From Pluralibacter sp. (GTDB lineage Bacteria > Pseudomonadota > Gammaproteobacteria > Enterobacterales > Enterobacteriaceae): a stretch of DNA of 35,776 nt. Under the pieces are notes generated by a model. It ran no database searches and had not been told where the DNA came from. It saw only the letters and a list, made by a program, of their open reading frames with translations. The stretch lies in NCBI RefSeq assembly GCF_019237635.1, contig NZ_JAFAGS010000078.1, positions 1-35,776 on the forward strand, in the 5' to 3' direction. How positions within the stretch are numbered: position 1 is the first letter of the stretch; every line of letters begins with the position of its first letter. Below are positions 29,071 to 35,776 of the stretch, in pieces. A program made the translations under genes and the position numbers.

Positions 29071-29098
29071 TTGCGCGGGTATCTGCAACAGGTATAAT
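29071..29098 (+). promoter_or_regulatory. leuX promoter
   Basis: TTGCGC (29071-29076) and a perfect TATAAT (29093-29098) are 16 bases apart, 28 bases before the tRNA. The rest of 28884-29126 has no gene. Confidence 0.75.
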
Positions 29099-29126
29099 GC
29101 AACCCGCTATCAGCATCCCCTTCCGT

Positions 29127-29211
29127 GCCGGAGTGGCGAAATCGGTAGACGCAGTTGATTCAAAATCAACCGTAGAAATACGTGCCGGTTCGAGTCCGGC
29201 CTTCGGCACCA
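29127..29211 (+). tRNA. leuX: tRNA-Leu (anticodon CAA), leuX
   Basis: This 85-base type II tRNA begins GCCGGAGTGGCGAAATCGG and ends CTTCGGCACCA. The acceptor stem pairs GCCGGAG with CTTCGGC (one G-T pair). The anticodon arm is GTTGA-TTCAAAA-TCAAC with CAA at positions 34-36. A variable arm, the TTCGAGT T-loop and an encoded CCA are present. It reads UUG codons. leuX is a well-known integration site for P4-type islands, and an integrase gene follows 198 bases downstream. Confidence 0.97.
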
Positions 29212-29224
29212 TCGGAACATCAAT

Positions 29225-29248
29225 AGACGTCAACGGACGTCTTTTTTT
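29225..29248 (+). terminator. leuX terminator
   Basis: AGACGTC (29225-29231) pairs with GACGTCT (29236-29242) around AACG, followed by seven Ts. It lies 13 bases after the tRNA. Confidence 0.85.
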
Positions 29249-29263
29249 GTGCCTGAAATCCAG
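29241..29263. repeat. Direct repeat, copy 1 (second copy at 34735-34757)
   Basis: The 23 bases here, a C, seven Ts, then GTGCCTGAAATCCAG, recur at 34735-34757 with one mismatch (CCTG/CTTG). Each copy lies in the terminator and leader upstream of a P4-type integrase gene. It marks two related island left ends in tandem. Confidence 0.7.
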
Positions 29264-29334
29264 TATTCGCAAGGCTTTCCTCGCTTTTTCACTCAACCTA
29301 AGTCAACCTGATTCAATCTACATCAACTTACTGA

Positions 29335-29384
29335 TGTGGGTACAACTGCGGGTATATCCCGGTTCGATAATGTTTGTACCCACA
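29335..29384. promoter_or_regulatory. Inverted repeat in the promoter region of integrase 1
   Basis: TGTGGGTACAA (29335-29345) and TTGTACCCACA (29374-29384) form a perfect 11-base inverted repeat 28 bases apart, just before the integrase start. Between them lies CCGGTTCGATAATG, which is also found before integrase 2. It is probably an operator or Int-binding site for autoregulation. Confidence 0.55.
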
Positions 29385-29409
29385 CAGAACCCTTGAAAGG
29401 ATACTCATC

Positions 29410-30186
29410 ATGGCTCTGAGTGATGTGAAGGTTCGTTCGGCTAAGCCTGAAGCAAAAGCCTATAAACTAACTGACGGTGAAGGCATGGTTTTGCTGGTTC
29501 ACCCTAACGGCTCCAAATACTGGCGGCTTCGTTATCGCTTCGGCGGCAAAGAGAAAATGCTGGCATTGGGAAAATATCCTGAAGTTTCGTTGGCGGATGC
29601 CAGGGCACGCCGGGATGAAGCCCGTAAGCTGTTAGCAAACAGTGTCGATCCCAGTGAGAACAAGAAAGCCGTTAAGGTAGAGCAGGAGCAAGAGGCGATA
29701 ACGTTTGAGGTGGTCGCCAGAGACTGGCATGCCAGTAATCAGAAGTGGTCGGCATCGCATAGTGCTCGTGTATTGAAAAGCCTGGAAGATAATCTCTTCG
29801 CTGCTATCGGTAAGCGGAACATTGCTGAATTGAAGACGCGAGATCTGCTTGTGCCCATCAAAGCTGTGGAGTCATCTGGGCGTCTTGAAGTCGCCGCCCG
29901 TTTACAGCAGCGGACTACTGCGATTATGCGCTTTGCCGTTCAGAGTGGGTTAATCGACTACAACCCCGCTCAAGAGATTGCCGGTGCGGTTGCTACGGCG
30001 AAAAGAAAGCACCGTGCGGCTCTGGGCCTTGAACGTATTCCCGAATTACTTCACCGCATTGATCACTACTCTGGCAGACCGTTAACCCGACTTGCTGTCG
30101 AACTTAGCTTGTTAGCCTTTATCCGTTCAAGTGAACTGGGCGGACTACCTAGATGCTTTATACAATACAGTAGCTTCACCTTATGA
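29410..30186 (+). pseudogene. int: P4-type tyrosine integrase, truncated within the catalytic domain
   Basis: The product starts MALSDVKVRSAKPEAKAYKL, with the N-terminal arm-binding (DUF4102) domain to about residue 95, a core-binding SAM-like domain, then the start of the catalytic domain. It ends after FIRSSEL, where Arg239 is the first catalytic arginine; the remaining 15 residues are unrelated. The His-x-x-Arg box and the Tyr nucleophile are missing, as the protein has 258 residues where about 390-420 are normal. It cannot recombine. The start has AAAGGA. It probably came with an island at leuX and lost its end to a later deletion or insertion. Confidence 0.88.
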
Positions 30187-30478
30187 TTTGGCAAAGCTCA
30201 ATAACCCAATGAAATAATTTTAACCTAAAGCTTTATTGGCGTTATTTATTGATAAAGATAAATCATGTTGTAATGTAAAAACACCATCATATAACTAATG
30301 TTTTATTAGCCTTTAGTAGTTTTGGTAAAAACAGGATCTTATTCTTTTATGGCAGCGAATATAAAATAGCTGCCATTACGTTTGTACTTAGTAAAACCAA
30401 TGGATATATAATTCATTTTCTACACATCTTTATTTTATTGTGGTATAATAGTAAAAGGGATTTTTTTGAGGGTTTTGT
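30187..30478. promoter_or_regulatory. A+T-rich intergenic region with a promoter for the 30479 module
   Basis: No gene is seen in these 292 bases. An extended -10 (TGGTATAAT, with TATAAT at 30444-30449) lies 30 bases before the start at 30479. A stem ATGGCAGC (30349-30356) / GCTGCCAT (30369-30376) stands upstream. The junction with the truncated integrase lies just left of 30187. Confidence 0.5.
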
Positions 30479-31147
30479 ATGGCAGGCTGGGCGCTAGATG
30501 TGTGCAAAAAAGGATTTAAATCCGCGTGTGTGATTTTAGTCGCCATCTTTGTGGTGTCAATTGTTTTGTTTTTAACAGCTTATTTCTTCCAAAATCCTCT
30601 TAAGGAATATTTTAATGCAGGGAAACATTTTTTATTTAGTGATAATTTAACTTCAGCTTCATTGAAGGATAGAAAATTGCTAATGAATTTAATGTCTAAA
30701 GGTTATGTTTTTAGCAGCAACGATTTGCTTGAAAGGGTCGGCAGCTATTATGCTAATACAATTACTATATTAATTTTCTTTTGTACTTTTGCATGCGTAT
30801 TTGCAGTGTTTTATATAAAAATGAATACTGAGGATCGCTTTGATCAGACAATTAAAGAAAAGGTTGGCTATTTTTTCAATAATGACCGAGGCTTTTCAGA
30901 GGAAATGGCTCGCTTAAGTAATTCGGCTGCATCGGATGCGGTTAGTTCTGAATTAGAAAGGATGATGCTAGATGATGATATTGAGCAAGTTAAACAAGAG
31001 ATGAACGATCAGATTGCATCTTTATCTGCCCAAATTCAAAGTCTACAAGAGGCTGTATCATTACTATCGCCGGAAAGTGATCCTGATTTACAGGGCGAAG
31101 CTGAGGAAATTGCTGTAGCTCACATTCAGCCGGGAAATAGGGGGTAA
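30479..31147 (+). CDS. Membrane protein with C-terminal coiled coil, first gene of a putative defence module
   Basis: This 222-residue protein has transmembrane helices at about 14-37 and 92-113, with a loop of about 55 residues between them, and a cytoplasmic C-terminus with a predicted coiled coil (about 157-197, SELERMMLDDDIEQVKQEM). I do not recognise the family. The ribosome-binding site is GAGGG. The next gene starts 1 base after its stop, so the module is one operon. A membrane anchor or effector in a phage-sensing system is possible, but only by context. Confidence 0.7.
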   Translation: MAGWALDVCKKGFKSACVILVAIFVVSIVLFLTAYFFQNPLKEYFNAGKHFLFSDNLTSASLKDRKLLMNLMSKGYVFSSNDLLERVGSYYANTITILIFFCTFACVFAVFYIKMNTEDRFDQTIKEKVGYFFNNDRGFSEEMARLSNSAASDAVSSELERMMLDDDIEQVKQEMNDQIASLSAQIQSLQEAVSLLSPESDPDLQGEAEEIAVAHIQPGNRG

Positions 31148-31148
31148 T

Positions 31149-31691
31149 ATGGCTATTCTAAGAAGAAAAACTGCTAACCCTAGTGATAGTAAGTCTATTG
31201 CTGCTGCTAACTTAACTAATCCAGAATCCGTGATTAGATTAGCAAGTAGCATGGGTATTACTACTGTTCCGTTTGATCTTGATACTTTTATCCATAAATT
31301 AGGAATTAAACTGAATAGGGTTATTATGGATAACGATATTTCAGGAAAACTAGAAAAGAATAAAAGTGGTGTTTGGGAAATAAGTGTTAATGCTCTCCAT
31401 CATCCAAAGAGACAGCGGTTTACACTGGCACATGAATTAGGTCATTATTTTTTACATCGCAATCAAAGTAATTTATTTACTGATAAATCTCTGTACCGTG
31501 GGAAAGATATGAATTCAATGGAATATGAGGCTAATAATTTTGCGGGTGCTATTTTAATGCCAAAAGAAGAGCTAATATCATTCATGCAAAAATCTAATGA
31601 TATCGATAACATTGCTGACCATTTTAATGTTTCTGCACTTGCAGCTAAAGTCCGAGTGGAAATGGTAAAAAGGAATTATTATGCCTACTAA
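31149..31691 (+). CDS. ImmA/IrrE-family metallopeptidase
   Basis: This 180-residue protein has the zinc-peptidase motif HELGHYFLH (His95, Glu96, His99) and the downstream Glu in MEYEANNFAGAILMP (Glu127), the full gluzincin-like set of the DUF955/ImmA/IrrE family. Such proteases cut or regulate repressors (ImmA/ImmR of ICEBs1, IrrE of Deinococcus) and are common in mobile elements and toxin-antitoxin-like operons. No repressor gene with a helix-turn-helix is present here, so the substrate may be a partner in the module. It overlaps the next gene by 11 bases. Confidence 0.88.
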   Translation: MAILRRKTANPSDSKSIAAANLTNPESVIRLASSMGITTVPFDLDTFIHKLGIKLNRVIMDNDISGKLEKNKSGVWEISVNALHHPKRQRFTLAHELGHYFLHRNQSNLFTDKSLYRGKDMNSMEYEANNFAGAILMPKEELISFMQKSNDIDNIADHFNVSALAAKVRVEMVKRNYYAY

Positions 31692-32751
31692 TTATTATCC
31701 AATATTAAAAACTACAATAGCAGAAATGCGTGCATTAAAAAAATTAGATGTTAATACGTGGAAGAATTTTACACCAATCTTAGAATTAACTAAATCTAGG
31801 AAAAGCAAAAATAACCAAGAAAGTTGTGTATATAGAAAAATCGACGAAATTAAAGAACTTATTGGAACAAATGAATTCATCTTGGATTTAACCAGTATTG
31901 AGTCATTATCAAATGAACAGATTGAATCATTTCAATCAGATGCAAATGGTTTTGAAAATTGGTGTAACTTTATTTCAGATGTACGTTCAAATAATTTGAA
32001 TGTGGTTCCTGTTCTTATAGCTTATCCCGATAGCACATTAGACGATTTACTTCTTGAGTCAGAGCAATTATGTACCTCAGTAAAAAAAATAGCTGTAAGA
32101 ATTCCAATATGTGAACCTGATCTGGATGATTTATTTTTCACATTACGAAAATTCATTCGTCAAAATCATACAGATATTGGATGTTTAATTTTTGATGGGG
32201 GATATATCTTTGATGAAATAAGTGATGTCTCTCCTCTGCTGAACATTATTTATGAGTTTTATTCTGAGTTACCCGATAATTTTTATGGAAAAATTGTATT
32301 TGCATCATCCTCATTTCCAGCCTCTACCTTAGAAAAGGTATCGGGAGATAAGTTTAATAATAGCTTTCCCCTTCAAACGCTGCCGCTTTTCGAAAAAGTA
32401 GTCAAAGGATTAAAAGTTTTAGGTATTAAAAAAACAATAGTTTTCGGTGATTATGCCTGCATTCATCCCAATAGAAATGAAAGTAAAGCTTATAACTGGA
32501 TCCCGCGAATAGATTATCCAACTTCAAATATGATTTACTTTTCTAGAAATCGTCGTGAGGAAGGTGGTTATATCGAGTGTGCAAAAAGGATTACTTTGCT
32601 GACTCATTTTAAAATAGATACTCTCAAATGTTGGGGAATGACTGAAATTAGGAAGACGAGTGCTGGAGATCCAGGAGGAAAAAGTCCGTCTTATTGGATA
32701 TCTGTGCGATCAAATATTCATATGTCTCGAATGGCATTAATTAATGGATAA
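31681..32751 (+). CDS. Beta-family protein (T4-beta / sce7725-like)
   Basis: This 356-residue protein begins YYPILKTTIAEMRALKKL and continues with FTPILELTKS and later FILDLTS, VVPVLIAYPD and GCLIFDGGYIF, the repeated strand pattern of the T4 beta-protein family (PF14350 as I recall it) and of sce7725-type proteins. The function is unknown. It looks like an (alpha/beta) barrel. It starts inside the end of the ImmA/IrrE gene and ends overlapping, tail to tail, with the sce7726-like gene by 15 bases. Family members are typically encoded next to sce7726-type proteins. Confidence 0.7.
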   Translation: MPTNYYPILKTTIAEMRALKKLDVNTWKNFTPILELTKSRKSKNNQESCVYRKIDEIKELIGTNEFILDLTSIESLSNEQIESFQSDANGFENWCNFISDVRSNNLNVVPVLIAYPDSTLDDLLLESEQLCTSVKKIAVRIPICEPDLDDLFFTLRKFIRQNHTDIGCLIFDGGYIFDEISDVSPLLNIIYEFYSELPDNFYGKIVFASSSFPASTLEKVSGDKFNNSFPLQTLPLFEKVVKGLKVLGIKKTIVFGDYACIHPNRNESKAYNWIPRIDYPTSNMIYFSRNRREEGGYIECAKRITLLTHFKIDTLKCWGMTEIRKTSAGDPGGKSPSYWISVRSNIHMSRMALING

Positions 32752-33342
32752 CTTTGTACTTTTTAATGTTAGGAGGGAAATATCCTCTCGGGTTATAACC
32801 CCTCCTTTTTCTTTTAAGAATATATTATATATCGGTGAGGTTTTGCTTTTCAAAACAGTATAGTAAATGTTTTGAATTTCTGATGGGGTATATTTAGCTA
32901 ATATTTTTTCAATTAGCTGTTGCTTGTTTGCTATTTTAATTTGTGTTTCTTTTGCTAAAAAATTTTTATCCAGCATATCTAAAATCATACGACTGTTAAG
33001 TATTTTTCTGTATCTTGGTTTTCTTATAATTTTGGTTTCGTTATTATCGATATAAATAATCCCAAATCTACCTCTAATTGATTTAATTTCATGAATATGC
33101 TTTTCGCCACAAGCAACATAAACCGTATTAAATGCCTGATAATAAGAAAAAAGCTGCTCCTTAAGACTTGTAAGCTTATCAACATTGCTTTTTATCTCAA
33201 TGGCAGTCGTATTGTTATTCTCTAGTATTAGAACGTCACACCTCCTTTTATTATAATCAAAAGGAAACTCGAAGTTTATAATTTTATCTGAAGTATTGCT
33301 AAAGAACTCCATTATTTTGATTTTAAAATCTAGTTCATCCAT
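32737..33342 (-). CDS. sce7726-like PD-(D/E)XK nuclease-fold protein
   Basis: This 201-residue protein shows the core RRCDVLIL (Asp36) followed by TAIEIKS (Glu49, Lys51) and EQLFSYYQAFNTVYVAC, the D...ExK and QxxxY signature of restriction-endonuclease-like folds. The length and pattern resemble the sce7726 family. Nuclease action on DNA or RNA is plausible but untested. It is transcribed towards the beta-protein gene with overlapping ends. A minus-strand TACAAT at about 33378-33383 could be its -10. Confidence 0.68.
   Translation of the reverse strand: MDELDFKIKIMEFFSNTSDKIINFEFPFDYNKRRCDVLILENNNTTAIEIKSNVDKLTSLKEQLFSYYQAFNTVYVACGEKHIHEIKSIRGRFGIIYIDNNETKIIRKPRYRKILNSRMILDMLDKNFLAKETQIKIANKQQLIEKILAKYTPSEIQNIYYTVLKSKTSPIYNIFLKEKGGVITREDISLLTLKSTKLSIN
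32771..32815 (+). terminator. Possible terminator of the 30479-32751 operon
   Basis: AGGAGGG (32771-32777) pairs with CCCTCCT (32800-32806), followed by TTTTTCTTTT. The loop is long (22 bases). It lies inside the 3' coding end of the opposing gene, so one sequence serves both. Confidence 0.45.
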
Positions 33343-33600
33343 TCTGAATACTCTTTAGCTGTGAAAGGACTTATTGTAGCATGTTTATTTATACAGTGGT
33401 AGTATTAAGTTGCAAACAACCCATTGAATTAACATATGTAAATAACCTGCTTTTATCTTTAAGGGATGAGGTTCCTGTTTATAGACATTTTTAGCTGTGC
33501 CCCTCTATCTTTCCCTCATTCAAAGTGGCAACTTCAGACGTAATTGAGTAAGGTTAATCATGCTTAAAATTAACAATTATTTATAGTGGGAATTTGAGAT

Positions 33601-34701
33601 ATGGAAATACAAGAAATTGCAATGCAGTTTAAGGCACTGAAGCAAAAAAGCAAAAACACATTCATTCAGAACCTTTCTTCCTTATTCAATCAGATTGAAA
33701 GTGCAGTAATTCTTGAAGGTCCGTACAGGTTAGTATTAGATTCCAACATAATCATGCGCCTAGAGTCATACCGGCAAGGGAACGTCTCAGAAGGACTCCT
33801 GTCTATCCTTCTGGCATTTAAACTCATAAAGAAGCTACCTTTTCATTTTGATCTGGTGGTAAGGCCGAGTGTATTTTATGAATATCTTCGACAAAAAAAC
33901 TTAAAAAGCACTCATGAGCACTGGATTAAATTTAAAGAATTAAAAAATCTGATAGAGAAAGAGTTGGGCTCAAAGTTATTCTTTGATGGCATTGAGACAT
34001 ATCAGGGGGCCGAGCAATATTTACAATTGATTGAAAATGATGCTAAAAAAATAAAAAAAACTTTGATTGCATATCAAAATGAAAACTGGCATATGAACTT
34101 CGTTCAGCGTGCTGGCTCTGGTGTGGCTGGATTCCCTATAATTGGCACAGAATACATATTAGTCCCACCTGCTTTTGCAGCTGATGCGCTTTTTTATCCT
34201 TTAGGGCTTGAATATTTTGACGAAGTCAAATCAAGTCAATTCTTTACTCAGTATATACACAAATATATTATTGAGTGCGAAAGTAACGACAGAGATTTCA
34301 TCAATACATTCAATAATGAGAAAGATTTTTTATTTACTCAAATTCTAAAATTAACTTCAAAAGGAAATTTGATGGGGCTTGCAGATTTAGATATTTATAC
34401 AAACTGTAATATTCACAGTCAATTCTCTAATCAAAGTCACTCTCGCTATGCCCCCGCTTCAGCTGCCTTAACCATAGATGGGAAACTGGCGAGAGCATTG
34501 AGAGATTCAAATTCTCATCATATCACTTCTGGGGGTATGATCTGCGGACCTGAAAATGAAGATGATAATAATGCCAAAATGGAAGCATTTATTGAAGAAC
34601 ACAAGCGCATGCGGGAAAGTGAAAAACGCCACCGGATTGCCATTGAAGCAAGCAGAGACTTCGTGAAAGAGCTTCTTTCGAGTGGGACTTTTGTGGACTA
34701 A
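33601..34701 (+). CDS. PIN-like domain protein, candidate toxic ribonuclease
   Basis: This 366-residue protein has PYRLVLDSNIIMRLESY (Asp47, first strand of a PIN-like fold), VVRPSVFYEYLR (Glu94), GLADLDIYTNCN (Asp262, Asp264) and AALTIDGKLARAL (Asp293). Acidic residues at the ends of successive strands match the metal site of PIN-type RNases, with a large helical insert (100-250). I do not recognise a named family. It stands alone with its own promoter region (33343-33600, A+T-rich, shared with the divergent sce7726 gene) and a good terminator. An abortive-infection role is inferred from the island setting. Confidence 0.65.
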   Translation: MEIQEIAMQFKALKQKSKNTFIQNLSSLFNQIESAVILEGPYRLVLDSNIIMRLESYRQGNVSEGLLSILLAFKLIKKLPFHFDLVVRPSVFYEYLRQKNLKSTHEHWIKFKELKNLIEKELGSKLFFDGIETYQGAEQYLQLIENDAKKIKKTLIAYQNENWHMNFVQRAGSGVAGFPIIGTEYILVPPAFAADALFYPLGLEYFDEVKSSQFFTQYIHKYIIECESNDRDFINTFNNEKDFLFTQILKLTSKGNLMGLADLDIYTNCNIHSQFSNQSHSRYAPASAALTIDGKLARALRDSNSHHITSGGMICGPENEDDNNAKMEAFIEEHKRMRESEKRHRIAIEASRDFVKELLSSGTFVD

Positions 34702-34718
34702 ACATACAGATGGAGTCA

Positions 34719-34742
34719 AGTCGCTCAAGGGCGGCTTTTTTT
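34719..34742 (+). terminator. Terminator after the PIN-like gene
   Basis: AGTCGC (34719-34724) pairs with GCGGCT (34731-34736) with one G-T pair, followed by seven Ts. The T-run begins the second copy of the direct repeat at 34735-34757. Confidence 0.65.
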
Positions 34743-34757
34743 GTGCTTGAAATCCAG
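34735..34757. repeat. Direct repeat, copy 2
   Basis: This is the same 23-base sequence as 29241-29263 with one mismatch. No copy of the leuX 3' end precedes it, so it is homology between two island leaders and not a complete attachment site. Confidence 0.65.
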
Positions 34758-34818
34758 CATTTACCTACTTTTCGCGCTATATTAACTCTCTCAAGGTCAA
34801 CCGACTTCAACGTACATC

Positions 34819-34877
34819 TACCAACACATGTTGGTACAGATGATGGTATTTCCGGTTCGATAATGCTTATACCAACA
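34819..34877. promoter_or_regulatory. Inverted repeats in the promoter region of integrase 2
   Basis: TACCAACA (34819-34826), TGTTGGTA (34829-34836) and TACCAACA (34870-34877) occupy the place of the GTGGGTAC repeats before integrase 1, again flanking CCGGTTCGATAATG. Half-sites differ between the islands but the layout is kept, as expected of operators that co-evolved with their own integrase. Confidence 0.5.
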
Positions 34878-34891
34878 GGGAGGAGATAAGC

Positions 34892-35143
34892 ATGGCTCTA
34901 ACGGATATCAAAGTCAGAACAGCCAAGCCAACGGACAAGCAATATAAGCTGACCGATGGCAATGGTATGCATCTTCTTGTCCACCCAAATGGTTCAAAAT
35001 ACTGGCGTTTGCAATACCGCTTTGGCGGAAAGCAAAAGATGCTGGCACTGGGTGTTTATCCTGAAGTGTCTCTTGCTGATGCAAGTGCTATAATAAAAGA
35101 CAATGTTTGTACAAAAAAATATATTTACCATTATTTTACTTAG
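34892..35143 (+). pseudogene. int: Second P4-type integrase, N-terminal fragment
   Basis: The product starts MALTDIKVRTAKPTDKQYKL and matches the DUF4102 arm-binding domain up to VSLADA (about residue 73); the last ten residues (AIIKDNVCTKKYIYHYFT region) are unrelated, and the frame stops at 35143. The core-binding and catalytic domains are absent. The start has GGGAGGAG upstream. It resembles the N-terminus of integrase 1 closely but is a distinct copy. It shows that a second, related island was inserted and then cut. Confidence 0.85.
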
Positions 35144-35311
35144 TGTTATAAATGGCAGTCTGAGTTAAAATCCATAGACTGCGAGTAAAAGAGTATCAAG
35201 GTGATGTTTGAGTTTGGTTATTGTTAGCTTGCTCATTGTTATGGGTTTTAGGTAAAGCTTTACGTAATTACATAATGCAGTGATAAATAAAGTCTTCTAT
35301 AAGGATGTGTA
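35144..35311. other. A+T-rich gap between integrase 2 fragment and the last gene
   Basis: No gene is seen in this gap. A stem GCAGTCT (35155-35161) / AGACTGC (35176-35182) may be a terminator-like or regulatory structure. No clear promoter stands out. Confidence 0.4.
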
Positions 35312-35776
35312 ATGTACTCATTAGCCCCTTACTTCATTCGTTGTTATAATGAGAATAATAAATCGAAAAATGTTGAGGAACGTTACGATTGTTTAAACAA
35401 AATAGGACAGTATGATTTATTTAATTTAATTGAACAATTTACCTCCTTACATAAGGATTTTGAAAAAATTGATAATAGCAAGGAAACATATAAGTTCCAT
35501 CATGTCACTTCAAAATCCCAAGAAAGAGTTATTTCTGGCTGGATGAGTTTAGGTCATTATGGTATCAAAAATGATATAATTAACACAGATGATAATCAAT
35601 TAGCGTTTTCAAAGGAAGAAAATCATGCTGATGTTAAGAATTATTATTTTAGATTTTATATTCCTTTGGAATCAAGAAAGGGTATATGTCTTTTATATGC
35701 GTATAAGAAGGATGGGATAAAATCTGTTTTTCAGAAAGAGTTTTCAAAGTTTTTTACAGAAAAAACAAATAAAAAT
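35312..35776 (+). CDS. N-terminal 155 residues of an unrecognised protein (runs off the window)
   Basis: An open frame starts at ATG 35312 with AAGGA 6 bases upstream and continues to the last base of the window without a stop. It begins MYSLAPYFIRCYNENNKSKN and later has FHHVTSKSQERVISGWMSLG and FYIPLESRKGICLLYAYKKD, a pattern of alternating strands in a soluble protein. The codon use is A+T-rich like the other cargo genes. I do not recognise the family. Its place in the leuX island suggests accessory, possibly defence, cargo. Confidence 0.75.
   Translation, partial: MYSLAPYFIRCYNENNKSKNVEERYDCLNKIGQYDLFNLIEQFTSLHKDFEKIDNSKETYKFHHVTSKSQERVISGWMSLGHYGIKNDIINTDDNQLAFSKEENHADVKNYYFRFYIPLESRKGICLLYAYKKDGIKSVFQKEFSKFFTEKTNKN

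Noticed and set aside
34507-34810. Minus-strand frames over the end of the PIN-like gene
   Set aside because: They lie opposite the coding end and terminator of the PIN-like gene; no start signals and no recognisable features.
29127-35776. A second leuX 3' end (attR) within the window
   Set aside because: I looked for another GAGTCCGGCCTTCGGCACC-like copy downstream of the tRNA and found none; only CGGTTCG in the integrase leaders recurs, which is not an attachment repeat. The right end must lie outside.

Overview
The window is a stretch of an enterobacterial chromosome (family Enterobacteriaceae). The core genes and their order, treR < mgtA > ridA < pyrI < pyrB < pyrL, then argI, rraB, miaE, yjgM, valS, holC, pepA, lptF, lptG, ahr and leuX, match the 96-97 minute region of Escherichia/Salmonella. 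Two things argue against Escherichia: miaE is present, and a complete arginine deiminase cluster (argR-like, arcD, arcB, arcC, arcA) sits between pyrBI and tabA-argI, as in Salmonella. Klebsiella/Enterobacter/Kosakonia/Salmonella relatives are all possible; I cannot fix the genus.

Left edge (1-1706), accessory. A Tlde1-like (DUF2778) type VI secretion effector gene and a small membrane protein, probably its immunity partner, are followed directly by the first codons of an hcp gene. A second truncated hcp start faces it, and an IS5-type transposase tail lies between the two. treB/treC, which usually follow treR, are not here. A degraded 83-codon relic and a long inverted repeat lie in their place.

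Core I (1707-15969). TreR repressor; mgtA with its PhoP-type promoter, long leader and mgtL peptide; ridA; the attenuated pyrL-pyrB-pyrI operon; the arginine deiminase operon arcA-arcC-arcB-arcD (minus strand) with an ArgR paralogue; tabA; argI behind two ARG boxes; rraB. Together these genes handle arginine, ornithine, carbamoyl phosphate and pyrimidine metabolism. Catabolic and anabolic ornithine carbamoyltransferases lie only about 3.3 kb apart.

Core II (16026-24690). miaE; then holC-valS-yjgM as an overlapping minus-strand set; pepA; and divergently lptF-lptG (LPS export).

lptG-leuX interval (24691-29126). yjgR survives only as a fragment. A three-gene overlapping cassette of unknown proteins again runs into a truncated hcp start. 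ahr follows, then an overlapping HNH endonuclease plus SAM methyltransferase pair.

leuX island (29127-35776), clearly A+T-rich. tRNA-Leu(CAA) is followed by a P4-type integrase truncated at its first catalytic arginine. Next come a compact module (membrane coiled-coil protein, ImmA/IrrE protease, beta-family protein, and a convergent sce7726-like PD-(D/E)XK protein), a PIN-like nuclease, a second integrase truncated after about 73 residues, and the start of an unrecognised gene running off the window. This looks like layered integration with cargo likely to be anti-phage defence. The module at 30479-33342 is my best candidate for an undescribed system.
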